NCBI RefSeq assembly: GCF_001638985.1
Contig: NW_017265158.1
Coordinates: 558,001-622,000 of the forward strand
Length of the DNA: 64,000 nucleotides
Direction of reading: 5' to 3'
From: Phycomyces blakesleeanus NRRL 1555(-)
Lineage: Eukaryota; Mucoromycota; Mucoromycetes; Mucorales; Phycomycetaceae
This document shows, piece after piece, positions 24,216-35,010 of this stretch (within the stretch, counting starts at the first letter, position 1; each line of letters begins with the position of its first letter). Made by a program: the position numbers and the translations under genes. Below the pieces are notes generated by a model that saw nothing but the letters and a program-made list of their open reading frames with translations, did not search any database and was not told where the DNA came from.

Positions 24216-25548
24216 TCAACACTCTATAAGTGTATCCGATGTATCGCACGTTTCTTCTTTGTTAAGTACGTTGTCTACGTACTGCCTAATGTTCTTATCA
24301 GAGATGTTTTCGAGAAAGGATTGAGTGTATCCAGCCCTCAAGAGGATTAGCAAAAGTCCAGCTTCGGGACTAAGCTGATCTTCTTCCAATTCATTATCGA
24401 TACATTTTAGTGCTTCATCGATTTGCTCTTTCCTTTTCCTACGTGATAGTTCTGAGCGCGCAAATGCAGGTATTTCTTTTGCTGATGTAGGTGGAAACAA
24501 TTGTTTCCCTGGATGATTTATCTGTTTGAAATCAATTATATCATCCAGGTATCTGTATAAATTTTTTGAATTAATCTTCTGGTTTTTCAGCCATGTAATA
24601 TCGTTGGCATATTCAGCGAGTAGAGCGGTTATTTCATTCAATCTGAGTTTGAGTGTAGCTGGTGCACACTTAATTGTTTGCGAATAATCTTTCAAAGGCA
24701 TAAATAATGTTGCGTTTAATACGGCTGTTTTTCGCGAGTACTTTGGGATTCTTGCCTGCTGCAATATGTGAACCATTAGGCTGTGGGTTACTAATAGCAG
24801 AGCAGCTCCAACAAAAGGACGAGAGTGTCGCCCAATATTTTGCTCGTATTCAATAATTACTTTCAGGATAGATATCAGCTTAGGTCGTACTTTTGGATCA
24901 GATATACGTAGATTCACTAAATGCCGTATCTTGAAGGGCTCCGCAAGTTTGGAATATACTTCCAATATTTTTTGAAAAGGTTCTCTCATAATATATTCAA
25001 CCTGATGCAAAGGACTAAATGCGTCTTCGGTGTAATCCATCTTGTAGTTGGGTATTTTTAGGAGTGTTTTTACCATCGATTGTTTTGGTATACCAAGTTT
25101 TTCAGCAAAGTCAGACATAAGTACAGCGCGTCTTCTATGTTTCGATGCGTAATAGCAAACAGCAGCGGCAATCCCTAGCGACTCTTCTCTAGAGATATGT
25201 ACTAATAGCTCATCAGCCATTTGTAATGCTGCATCTGACTCCTCAGAACTAAGCTCAAATAGCCCACTGGCATTTTGTATTATATCTGTTAAATCTTCTC
25301 GCTACCGTATTATATTGATTAGTACGGCATAAAATTGTTTGTATATTGTATTCATTTGCCTTTTTATCAATGCTTGTAGTCATTGGCTCGAAAAGTAGAT
25401 CCTTATCAACTTTTTCAGTTGTTTTATTGAGTTTCTCGGGGCAAGTAGAGATTTCTGTAATACAGCCGCAAGAAATGCAGCAGGCAACTTCTGTTTGAGG
25501 GTCCACATTTAAATTGGCAGAGCCACATAAATCACATTGACGAGGCAT
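24216..25548 (-). CDS. TFIIB/BRF-like general transcription factor (possibly BRF2-like)
   Basis: Two exons (25548..25411, 25301..24216) give 1224 nt, 407 aa. The N-terminus (MPRQCDLCGS) holds a TFIIB-type zinc ribbon, C-x2-C-x15-C-x2-C, ending CCISCG. Two cyclin-like repeats follow: the first around LGIAAAVCYYASKHRRR, the second around RPFVGAALLLVTHSLMVH. A basic C-terminal region carries SRRKRKEQ. Such proteins recruit RNA polymerase II or III to promoters. The ribbon exon and the cyclin part lie in different frames. A 109-nt intron (25410..25302; donor GTTGAT, TACTAATC branch site, TAG acceptor) joins them in frame; otherwise one base is missing or extra near 25303. The family (Brf1, Brf2, TFIIB) is not settled. 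Confidence 0.65.
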
Positions 25549-26311
25549 CGAGTTAGACTGGCAATTTATAAAAGCTGAAGCTTTTTAAAGATATAGAAAT
25601 TTTGTGGAGTAAATAAATATTAAATTCGGCCACAGCTCATTATGCGTTGTTCGTGGATTGCTTGTGACGTAACTAAAAAGCATTTGCTACAGTATGTTAC
25701 ATTGGTATGGCGTGAAACATATATAGTTTTTCAGGTTGAAATTTAATAAAAAGAAAGATAAAACTATAGACACCTTTTGCACTATTCCTTTGCCCATTGA
25801 AAAGATATAGCAAGCAATATTAGAAAATTATAATATAATATATACAATATATATAACCTTGGGCAAAAAGTATGTAAATAAGGTACTGAAAAAATTTATT
25901 CAAATATCTTTTCTTGATTTCTGCTACCACTGAGATATTCGTTTTACTACAGTATTCCATAAAAGTAAAAGGTCAAACCAGGGGAGTTATTGAAAACTGA
26001 CTCCTAGGTTCGCCTTTGAAAATCACCCTAAAAACCTCCTTTTGTTCCGTAGTGATAATCGAATTTATATTATTTTTGGATAAGTACACATGTATTTGCT
26101 TTGAACACACTTTATTTGGGCTAAGCAATGCTAATTTGGCTTATATATATCGTTAATTATTTTTAATAAATCAAATTCGTATATGTAAATGCCATTTATG
26201 CATATTCGTGGTTACTCACTATCCCAATATTTTGTATAAGATTCTTTTTTACTAGTTTGTGCGAAGTATTTGTGCAAATTCATCTTTCAATTGGATTTTA
26301 GGCCTCTTGTA
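25549..26311. other. Intergenic, nothing recognised
   Basis: AT-rich, between two minus-strand genes. It contains the TFIIB-like gene promoter on its left and the 3' flank of the RING gene on its right. Confidence 0.45.
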
Positions 26312-27640
26312 TCATCTCCAATGACTCTGGCCGGAATACGGTTGTGGTGGGCGAAAAGGATAGTTTGCTTGATGAAATGATGTAGATGACCAAGGCTGCA
26401 GAGAGGAGGTGCCAGCAACACGAACTAACCCATCATGGATTAAATAAGATGTACTTGGGAACACTGTGTTGCCTGGATATGCACTTGTAGAAGGATAAGA
26501 AGATCCTGGGGGAGAACTTAATTATTTTTTTTAAAAAAAAAGAAAGTGAGATGCATTATACTACCTTTATAATGCCTTGGTTCATTTACCTCCACATTGT
26601 TATACTATTTATAGAAGGTATACATAAACCAGACAGCTGCATGTTGTTTTGCATATATGTATCAGTACCAGTTATGGAATGCCTAATAGGTGAACGATAA
26701 TTAACATCGTCGAAATGTTGATCGTTTGGTTTGTTGAGAGGTGATGAACAATGGCGGTAAGAAGAATAATCAGAAGTTGATGGCGACTAAAGAAGTTTGA
26801 ATGAGTCTCTTAAATATGGATTGGCCCTTATCAATTACGTTCGGGAGCTCTCTTTGACTATATTCATTACTGTAAACAGTACATAATATTTAGTGATCCG
26901 TTATATTTTATAAGTAGATTATTTCTTCATTTATTTCTGTTTACTCACTTGTACTCTTTTGCCTTTTTAAATGGCACCATTATATTTATATTTTGCTCTT
27001 TCAAACAGCTTTTCAAGAGTTCGTTTTCTTTACTAATACTATGAAGTTTTCTATAGTTTACTTAGTTTAGCACTGTGTACATGTAGTATATTTAGCTTAC
27101 AGCTTATATTCTTTTGCTGCCAGTAGTTCACTATGAACTTTGTCCAAGAGCTGTTTTTGCTTCTTGTTTTTCTCCTTGAGAGACTGAGCGAAGCTATAAA
27201 GAGTAGATATCTGAAACTAATAGGGTATTATTATCTGTATGAACACTTGTTTCCATCCAAGTCGATAGACATACTTGTATGACCTTTTCAGCATCTTCCA
27301 ACAAAGCTTTTGGAGACTTTAGAAACCTGCCGAGTTTCTCTGGGATCTAAAGTAATAAAGTGTTCGTCTTCATGGTGCACATCACACATAAAAGATCTTC
27401 AAGCTCACTTGATCTCCAATAGCCACAAACTGACATGTTTTTTTGCATAATGGACACTTGTCTACACATTAATCCACCCATCCACCCATCCACCTACAAT
27501 CAGCAGTTGTTCTTAAAATGTGATTAATTACCCAGACCATGTTGTCGACATGGCGAACACACGATATGGCTACAGTCTGCCATATAGAATACAACGTCTT
27601 TATCCAACAACTTATCAAGGCAAATGTGGCAATGTGTCAT
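26312..27640 (-). CDS. RNF212/Zip3-like RING protein (meiotic crossover E3 family), eight exons
   Basis: No single frame shows this gene. Exons 27640..27532, 27461..27409, 27346..27275, 27210..27101, 27050..26949, 26869..26839, 26786..26590 and 26516..26312 sum to 879 nt (292 aa), every junction in frame. The N-terminus is a compact RING: CHIC at residue 4, then CSHIVCSPC, closing with CPLCKKTCQFVAIGDQ. The short RING opens the protein and is followed at once by a helix (LGRFLKSPKALLEDAEKVIQ), a Lys/Gln-rich coiled coil (SLKEKNKKQKQLLDKVHSE) and a Ser/Pro/Tyr-rich tail ending SGQSHWR. This layout is typical of Zip3/RNF212/HEI10, SUMO or ubiquitin ligases that stabilise crossovers. Substrate unknown. 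RPA12 lies 128 bp upstream on the same strand. Confidence 0.75.
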
Positions 27641-27768
27641 TTAGATTAAAGTGAAAGAAAAACTGTGTATTTTTTTTGCTGATGACATGAACAATATAAC
27701 ACTCCAACTTGGGATGATGACGACTGTATAATTTACATGATGATGAAGAGGGCGAAAATAATTCGAAA

Positions 27769-28377
27769 TTAAGAGTTGAGCTTGTACTTGTAACTATAGA
27801 ATATCAATTTGTTAAACATACAATTTCACTTAAATAAATTCCAATTAATTCATTTTCATGCTAAACTTACCCGCATTTCTTGCAGTTGTAAAATACTGTC
27901 TGGCCTTCATCGGCAGAGCGTAGCTGCATAGTATGGTAGGCCATCTCGTCGTTTCCGCAGCTCGGGCACTTCTCTTTGATCTAAAAAAAACCCCCAAAAT
28001 GTGTAAGTTTCGCCAATAAATATAATTTCACTTTAATATTAGGCTTTTTGCAGGGCAAAATTACCATAGCTTCAGCCTCCTTTTGGTTGCTCTGCTGAAC
28101 CAAATGACGCTTGTTTTTCAGTTTGGATTGGAAAGCACGTTCAGAAGAAGTTGTGACAACCTTTGTGGATTCATCACCTATTTTTCATTTAAAACTTTAT
28201 AAACTAAGGCTTGCTTTTTGTATAGGGCTTACCAGCTGTTTTGTAGGCAAAGCTACATTGGTTGCAAAGAAGAATATCATCATCACCACCGGCCATGTCC
28301 AGTAGGTTACCACATTCTGGGCAAAATACAAGCGATCCAATGACGTTGGACAAGGGAGTGATGGTTGTGTCAGTCAT
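27769..28377 (-). CDS. RPA12: RNA polymerase I subunit Rpa12 (A12.2)
   Basis: Small zinc-ribbon subunit of RNA polymerase I, needed for transcript cleavage and termination in the nucleolus. Four exons (28377..28233, 28177..28065, 27980..27871, 27793..27769) give 393 nt, 130 aa, close to the family norm. The N-terminal ribbon is SLVFCPECGNLLDMAGGDDD followed by LLCNQC. The C-terminal TFIIS-like ribbon is CPSCGNDEMAYHTMQLRSAD followed by YNCKKCG. It includes the acidic pair (here SADEGQT) that enters the polymerase active site. The last exon adds only YKYKLNS. ATG 28377 is preferred to the upstream open frame, which has no matching family residues. Confidence 0.92.
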
Positions 28378-29194
28378 GGCAAATGAAAGTAAAGAAGACC
28401 CCAAATAAAAAATCCATAGTCTTGGTCGTACTATACGATAGGCAGTCACACAAAGCCACTTATTGAGGTGCAATGAAGCGGTTAAGCATAAGTATGTTTT
28501 GACACATTTGAAAGGCGCACAATTCGAGGTGTAGTGAGGCAAATATAATAATGGTCAGGTCACAGAGGTTTAAATATTGTGATGCAAGATAGCTGTATAA
28601 AACTATGAAAATGCAAATTTAACAAAAGTATAGTTTTTTCTATTACAACAAAGTGCGCTTTATTATTTTAAGATTTGAGAAGAGTTTGCTGCGTTTAACT
28701 AGAAGGCTCAGAGACAACTATCAGACATACGGCCGTAAGAATATCGATCCCTAACAGAGGATTCAAGGCGCATTTTTGGGATGATTTTTTTTTTATTTAA
28801 ACAAAAAATTGAGCATACATTATATAAAAAAAATAGTGCCAAAATGTTTAATAAGTTAACAACCTAAGAATACTTTTCTGTACTGTTTATTTGAAAAGAA
28901 GATTCATTCGCAAAGGTTAGTAACTCTTAAAATTACGCATTATATTCTCGAATTGTACGCCTTACGAATGTACTTTACTGTATACCTTGACAGGTTAGGT
29001 GATAAAAATTACTTTGATCATTTTTCAGGCACCTATACTCTGTATGGCCATTTTTTTTAATGATAAGAAGAAGAAAAGAAAAATGTCTTCTTAAAAAATT
29101 GAATCATGCGTATAAATTTTTGTATATGTCTCTATATGTCTACCTCATTTTGGTTTCATTTTGATACGTAAAATATTTAATTGTATAAAAAAAA
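28378..29194. other. Intergenic, nothing recognised
   Basis: Promoter side of RPA12 and 3' flank of the eIF2B gene. AT-rich, no exon-like segment. Confidence 0.45.
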
Positions 29195-31927
29195 CTACTC
29201 ATCATCGCTATCTTCGTCGGACTCTTCTTCAGCATCATTGAGCCATTCAATAAATGCTGTTGACTTTTCCCTCAATTTTCTTTCGGCAGGTGTACCAGAT
29301 TTGGCAGCTTCAGATGTATACCACTTCATAACAGCATCCTCGTCAACAACATCAGCATGGTACAGCAGTTGAAGTGCGCCCGCAAATAGCTTTGTGAATG
29401 CATCTCGAGACGCACAGTAGTTCTACAGATTCATTAGTCTATGGCTTCTTTTTTAATTTCTTTAATTTCTAATTATTCCTACCTGTAGTGTCAATAAGAC
29501 GTGTGCCTGATCGTCCAGGCTGTGTGTGACTTTGGTAATCAAAGGACCCCACTTGTTGAACACGAGCTTCATGCTGCTGACAGGGTTGGCAATATCAATA
29601 TGATCAATCAGAGCAGGAATGAGCACCTCTCTGACTTCGGTATATGTACCATTGCTGGACATACGAAGACCAGTAATCTCAAGTGCTGCGGTATCTACTG
29701 AATGGTTTTCTTCCAAAGCTCTGCCAATTGTTTGCGCGATTTCGTTTTTGAAGTCGGCAGACTGTTTGGCAGTGGTGACAGAGGAATCCAGGTTCCAGGC
29801 ACCGCCAATAGAGCCACTATCTGACTCAACATCTGAGAAGTCCCCAATCTCAGAGGCACTGTCTGACAGCTCGTGATCTTCCAGAACAAGATCTGCCATG
29901 TCAAATGCTACTCACCAACATTTTATATCAGCTAATTGTGTAAATTGTTTTTTTGTTTCATCCTTTCCCCTCACTTACCCAAACCTCCCAACTTGGTGTT
30001 GCGAACATCTTCCTCATCATCATCGCCAACACGATCCACCCAGAAATATACAGGCGCATGCTTGCCAGTCAATACACGCTGATGGTCTATACCAAAATAT
30101 TAGATAAAGCAGTAATTAACCGAACAATATTAGCGGGTGCCTACCGTCTTCTTCTTCTTCTTCCTCGTCACTGTCATCTGCAAAGATACTGTTCTTAGGT
30201 TGAGGTTCCAAACTGAGCTTAGAGTATTTGGGGATATCTTCTTTAGGACCCAGTGAAACCTGCCCATGAAAATGCGTAAGTTAATCCTCCTTCACCTTAT
30301 ATAGGGCTAAATTACACACTTACACCAACTGACACAAGTGAACCCTTTTCGATCGTGGTACCCTCCAATAGTGTGACATTGTTGGCCAAAATACTCTTGG
30401 TCACTTTGCAGTTCTTTTCAATTACACATCCATCCCACAAAAACGCGCCTTCCAAGACAACATTATCACCAATATTACAGTTACGTCCAATAACAGAGTG
30501 TGCAATACGTGTACTTTGTCCAATAACAGACCCAGACCCAATCTGCACATCCTCATCAATCATACACGACCTATTCAAGTGTTAATACTTGTATTCATTT
30601 TCATAGCTATGAAAACAAAACAAAAAGGCATTTTTTTACCGTGAAAGAGAGACGTTTCCGGATTTGTAGATATTCCCTCTAGAAAATTCATAATCATCTC
30701 CCTGTTTGAGGTTTGTCTCAGGAACCACTGGGAATGCCCAACGGTTGAGGATGTGTTTGCTAAAAGGGTTTAGTTTTTCTAGCTTATGGCTTATATGTTT
30801 CATATATTACCTGACAGTAGCATAAAGCTGCTCATTCTCAATACGAGCAACATAAGGTTCGGATACTATGTGAGTATAGACCGTCTTTCCAAGAATATCT
30901 GATGTCAAGATACCATGTAAGAAGTCTCTTCGGTGACGCTGCCAGTCAAAGTTTTCGGACAACAAAGCAGGGACCTTTTATAATAAATTAGTTATTATTA
31001 TCTTGGCAAGCTTCTTCCTTGTATTTTACCTCTACGGAGCAAATGTCCAAACGAGGATCTACCAAATCATTACGGAACTCTACTTGTGTACGGTTCTCAA
31101 AAATCTCGGGAGACATCTCAAATCGGCCCTTTCTTGGCAAAGCGGTTACAGGCTCGTAAAACAAGCAACGCTCTGTTTTTGGATCCAGTACAAATACACC
31201 TGTATTATCCTTGGGTCTACAGCAATAAAGTTAACTCACTATATATAATTATCTATGACTATAATTATTACCTTGAGGGATGTGTGCGAGTAGTTTCTTT
31301 GAGAACCATAGTCATGATTGAGTTTTTGTCAGTCTTCTTGCGTGCCCGGTGTGCCTCAAGAGCTTTATCAAGTTTGATGTTAGAGACAAGGTCGCCAATG
31401 GTCAGAATGAAATCAGAAGTAATGAGTTGGCGTGCGTCCAATTCACGTAGTGCATCCCCAACAGACATGGCATCGGGAGTCTGTACGATCTGAACATTAA
31501 GTTTGCATTGGGGGCTCATCCATGAAGAGTTTCTGTGTACCAAGAATTAACATGAGTAAAAAAGAATTACTCAAACAAAAAAAAGTTTAAGTAATCAGGA
31601 AACTCACTCGAAATAAGCCTTAATTGTCTCAATATGTGATGTGCAAACAATAAACACTTCCACCACATCAGCGATTGCAAGAACTTCGAGAGTATACTCA
31701 ATCAATGGAATGTTGCAAAGTGGCATAAGGCACTAAGAGTAGGAAGGATTCACACTATGAGTGTGTGCCTCTTCGGAATAGCATAACTTCTTTCTTACTC
31801 GAGGCATTTCATGGGATATGGGAAGGAAACGTTCATCGTAGCTGTCGGTTAAGATAACAGCCTGGAAAGGTTGCTCATCGCCATCATTGTTCTGGGCCTG
31901 AGTGGCTCGCTTGTTCTTTGGTGGCAT
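29195..31927 (-). CDS. GCD6: Translation initiation factor eIF2B epsilon subunit (Gcd6)
   Basis: Catalytic subunit of the guanine-nucleotide exchange factor that recharges eIF2 with GTP; target of the integrated stress response. About eleven exons on the minus strand from ATG 31927 to TAG 29195. Domain order: a nucleotidyltransferase-like part (FQAVILTDSYDERFLPIS, RCLMPLCNIPLIEYTLEVL, DFILTIGDLVSN); left-handed beta-helix hexapeptide repeats (IGSGSVIGQSTRIAHSVIGR, LEGAFLWDGCVIEKN, LEGTTIEKGSLVSVGVSL); an acidic linker; and the C-terminal W2/HEAT catalytic domain (FNKWGPLITK, LLYHADVVDEDAVMKWY) ending in the aromatic/acidic box AFIEWLNDAEEESDEDSDDE. Start motif is MPPKNKRATQAQ. It is divergent from SEC72. 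Exact internal boundaries were only partly checked. Confidence 0.92.
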
Positions 31928-32521
31928 GGTGTTCTGTATTTGTCAAAGGCACGTTAGATTTGGCGTGGGTTCTGACACAGAAAAAAATCGTGCAGTGACT
32001 GCGAATGTCAAGGGAAAGGGGGGAAAAAGTACCCAAAGCGATATCTCTCCAATGCTTCAAAGTGATTATTTCTATTGGTAGGTTTATATAGTGTTAGATA
32101 CAGAACAGTTTGTCTACTAACACACTGCATATAGATCTGCTCAGCGTAAAATTTACTTGCGCATATTTAGATAATATCATACCGGTACAGTATTCTTTTT
32201 TGGGAAGAGGTGACGTATTTCACAGATGCTTCCTTGATACTTTTTTTTATATGAGCTTTCTTCCAAGTCCTTTTTTAGCAAAGATTATATATATATATAT
32301 GTGTGTGTGTGTGTATGTGAAGTCCTGTGATAAAATGGCAATATATTACATGAATTTAATTTGAATGTAAGCTAGCTTTTAATTCTCTCAAAGGCATAGT
32401 ATTCGATAACATTTTACCTGAACCCAAAGGGGTTCAATGAAATCGGGCATTGAATATTCCCGAGAATGAAGAGCTGGTGGACGCTGATAGGCAAGTTTTA
32501 TTTCTTCCTTCTTTTTCCAAG
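31928..32521. promoter_or_regulatory. Divergent promoter region of eIF2B epsilon and SEC72
   Basis: 594 bases separate the two ATGs. It contains poly-purine, TATATA and TGTG simple tracts (32286-32316). An open frame runs into SEC72 from a TTG at 32450 but has no ATG until 32522. Confidence 0.45.
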
Positions 32522-33118
32522 ATGACCGATACCAATTCCTTGGACGTGAGTGTTTCTAACGATGGAGAGCGCATTCTGTGTAAGGCGCATTCGAATGAGG
32601 TGTGCGAACAGTGTCACATGGATTGGACGGAACACAATGCTCTTGCGACTACTCTCAAGCAAGTCAAAGATTTACCACCACCAAATGCACCAAACCCGGT
32701 ACGCAATGCTCAGGTGAACCGATTAAAAGAAGAAGGCAACAAATACTTCAAGCAGGTCAACTACACAGAAGCCATTCGCTTTTACACCATGGCAGTTGAA
32801 TTATCCTGGGCCCGTCCTCTGTGGGAACCTTTGGCTTTCCAGTATGTCCGAGAAGAGCTCGCGCCTGTTCTGAGTAATCGATCTGCAGCCCAACTAGCTC
32901 TTAGAAACTACGTGGACGCACTGGTGGATGCTGAGATGGTAACGAGGCTGAAGCGTGAATGGAGCAAGGGCTGGTTTCGAAAGGGTAAGGCCCTCATGGG
33001 TCTTAGTAGACCTGAGGAAGCGGCCGAAGCATTCCAAACTGGTCTTCGTTTTGATCATGAAAGTGATGAACTCACCAAGGCATTAAAAGATGTAAATTCA
33101 GTATTGATTACAGCATAA
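32522..33118 (+). CDS. SEC72: ER translocon accessory protein Sec72 (TPR)
   Basis: Peripheral subunit of the Sec62/Sec63 complex that docks Hsp70-bound precursors for post-translational import into the ER. Intronless, 198 aa from ATG 32522 (MTDTNSLDVSV), matching the size of yeast Sec72. N-terminal Cys motif CKAHSNEVCEQCHMDW, then PPPNAPNPVRNAQVNRLKEE, and TPR repeats: GNKYFKQVNYTEAIRFYTMA, LSNRSAAQLALRNYVDALVD, then GWFRKGKALMGLSRPEEAAE. RPLWEP between them is characteristic of the family. The longer open frame upstream begins at a TTG codon and is not used. Confidence 0.9.
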   Translation: MTDTNSLDVSVSNDGERILCKAHSNEVCEQCHMDWTEHNALATTLKQVKDLPPPNAPNPVRNAQVNRLKEEGNKYFKQVNYTEAIRFYTMAVELSWARPLWEPLAFQYVREELAPVLSNRSAAQLALRNYVDALVDAEMVTRLKREWSKGWFRKGKALMGLSRPEEAAEAFQTGLRFDHESDELTKALKDVNSVLITA

Positions 33119-33246
33119 ACTTTATTTTTCGCACTTTCTGCTTTCATTTTCAACCTCTCTACCTATATATCTATGTCTTTCTCTTTTGCTCGCAATATTT
33201 TGTTTATTGTGGGGGGTTTTTTTTTACTAATACACAACAGAGAAAA

Positions 33247-34467
33247 TTACATTAACATTATGTGATGTGCTTGTGGGCAGATATCGTTAACCAGTTTCAA
33301 AAGTTCATCCGAGCATTGATTTATATCTAGCTCCAAATGTGTAAGGCAAGAGTTCACAAATGAGGCGTTTGAAGTATATATGACATTGATACGATTGAGT
33401 TTCAAGACGCGTAATCCTGAAAAGTTCTTGAGAGCCCAGTTGATATTCAAATCAACTGAGAAAGGTTTTACACGACTTCCATAAATCTCAAGTTGTTTGA
33501 GATTATAGGAAGGAGCAAGAAGCTTTACCAATCTCAATGTGCTGAAGTATGCTTTGTTGTCGGTAATATTTGAAAGCGACAGGATCTCGAGATCACTCCA
33601 AATAAACCCGGATTTAATCTCGCCAAGGGCATCCTCGTAACGATATACCATTCGTGGATTAAACTGATCATCCCAAGGTGCACGAATAACTTGTATTGAA
33701 ATTTTGAGAAGTCTTGGATATTTTTTGATAAAGTACACAATCCATTCAGGCTCAGTTACTTTAACATTTTTCAATTTAAAATAACGTACGGTGGTTGCTT
33801 GGGACTGTTCAATGAGAGCGTTGCCTGCAAGAGTAAGATTTCGCAAGTGGATTGTTTGAATATGTTTGCATGAACCGTGTATGTTATCAATATCTTGAAA
33901 TTCTAGGCTTGGAGAGCCTTCGTCTGGTGTATGTTGTATGACTTGGATAGTTAGATCTTTTAACATTGGCATCTTGATAATCAGGCTACACAGTAATCTT
34001 TTCTGAAAACGCATGGCTGAAAAATGCGTGAGGTTTTTCGCGTATACATCCGAAAGGTCAATTGGAGTGTATTTGCAATTGGTAGCTAGTCTTGTTAGAT
34101 TTGGCAAAGCGCCATTCTCCTTCACAAGATTATTCCATAGCATGGAAGACACACTTAAGTCCTCCAAAAATGGAAAACTTCGAAGTAGTAGACGCCAGGG
34201 ATATACTTTTTGGCCAATAGCCCACCTCAAAGTCATCGAGCGTACAAGATATCTGAAATCGCTGGCCGATGTACTCGATATATCCATGACTCCCGATTTT
34301 AAGAAAAGATTGCCTGTTCGCTCGTTCTTTAGTTGGATGGTTGAATATAATGAGGATTGGAATATATTATGCCAGTGTCTAGAGACGCGAACACATGTTG
34401 CTTGATCTTTCTGAGTTAAAAGATGAATAATAGAGCTTATAATATCCTCAGGAAGATTGTCTAGCAT
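33247..34467 (-). CDS. F-box/leucine-rich-repeat-like protein
   Basis: Intronless, 406 aa. ATG 34467 opens with an F-box (MLDNLPEDIISSIIHLLTQ, then RVSRHWHNIFQSSLYSTI), the Skp1-binding module of SCF ubiquitin ligases. The remainder is a series of irregular Leu/Ile-rich repeats (LPNLTRLATNC, MPMLKDLTIQVI, YPRLLKISIQVI, WSDLEILSLSNI, NLKQLEIYGSRV, SGLRVLKLNRI, CLTHLELDI) expected to bind the substrate. Large families of such single-exon F-box genes are common in Mucoromycota, and the substrate cannot be inferred. The longer open frame to 34572 adds a Cys/Phe/Lys-rich lead without F-box features and is rejected as the start. Confidence 0.82.
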   Translation of the reverse strand: MLDNLPEDIISSIIHLLTQKDQATCVRVSRHWHNIFQSSLYSTIQLKNERTGNLFLKSGVMDISSTSASDFRYLVRSMTLRWAIGQKVYPWRLLLRSFPFLEDLSVSSMLWNNLVKENGALPNLTRLATNCKYTPIDLSDVYAKNLTHFSAMRFQKRLLCSLIIKMPMLKDLTIQVIQHTPDEGSPSLEFQDIDNIHGSCKHIQTIHLRNLTLAGNALIEQSQATTVRYFKLKNVKVTEPEWIVYFIKKYPRLLKISIQVIRAPWDDQFNPRMVYRYEDALGEIKSGFIWSDLEILSLSNITDNKAYFSTLRLVKLLAPSYNLKQLEIYGSRVKPFSVDLNINWALKNFSGLRVLKLNRINVIYTSNASFVNSCLTHLELDINQCSDELLKLVNDICPQAHHIMLM

Positions 34468-35010
34468 TGCTATGTCCTCTTTTTTTTTAATAAACAAAAA
34501 TAGTTGTAGGAATTGGTAGCTTTTATACCTTTTCTTACAAGAAAAAATACACATGCAAAAGCGCAGTAACACTTATATCACTAAAACCATATGTCTACAA
34601 TGATACCATTTGGTGGAATATATATATAATTAAAGGTGGTTAAATGAGTGCCTTAAAATCATATTGTTTTTTTCTCAAAGGTTAATCGTAATTAAATATG
34701 ATTGGTTTAAAAAGAAAAAGAAAAGGTTCTAATAGACTGCCCTAACTTATCTTGTTTGCGGCAAAGGGAATAACTTGATTTATTGTTTGTGATAGTCTTA
34801 TAAAACCGTATCCAAAGGTTAGCATTATTTCCACTAAATTATTATACAAGACTTTTGGAGTAATTGAGTACATATATATATAACAACACGTGATTATTAG
34901 AAAGCACTGAGAAGAGAAGGCTGGTAAAAAAAAGAAAAGAAAAAAAAAGAATAGTATAAATTATCTGTGACTCCTGGCTTCAAAAGTAATCGCTTGCTTT
35001 CGTAAGCAAA
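34468..35010. promoter_or_regulatory. Divergent intergenic region with E-box-like CACGTG and a start-proximal hairpin
   Basis: Separates the F-box gene from the FCP1/RS gene. ACACGTGA lies near 34887. At 34994..35009 TTGCTT and AAGCAA form a 6-bp stem with a 4-nt TCGT loop ending one base before the ATG at 35011. This could slow initiation, but that is only inference. Confidence 0.4.

Noticed and set aside
32450..32521. Extended SEC72 N-terminus
   Set aside because: The longer frame begins with TTG; ATG 32522 gives the expected protein size.
34468..34572. 35-residue N-terminal extension of the F-box protein
   Set aside because: The F-box normally begins near the start and the extension is Cys/Phe/Lys-rich leader-like sequence over a poly-A tract.
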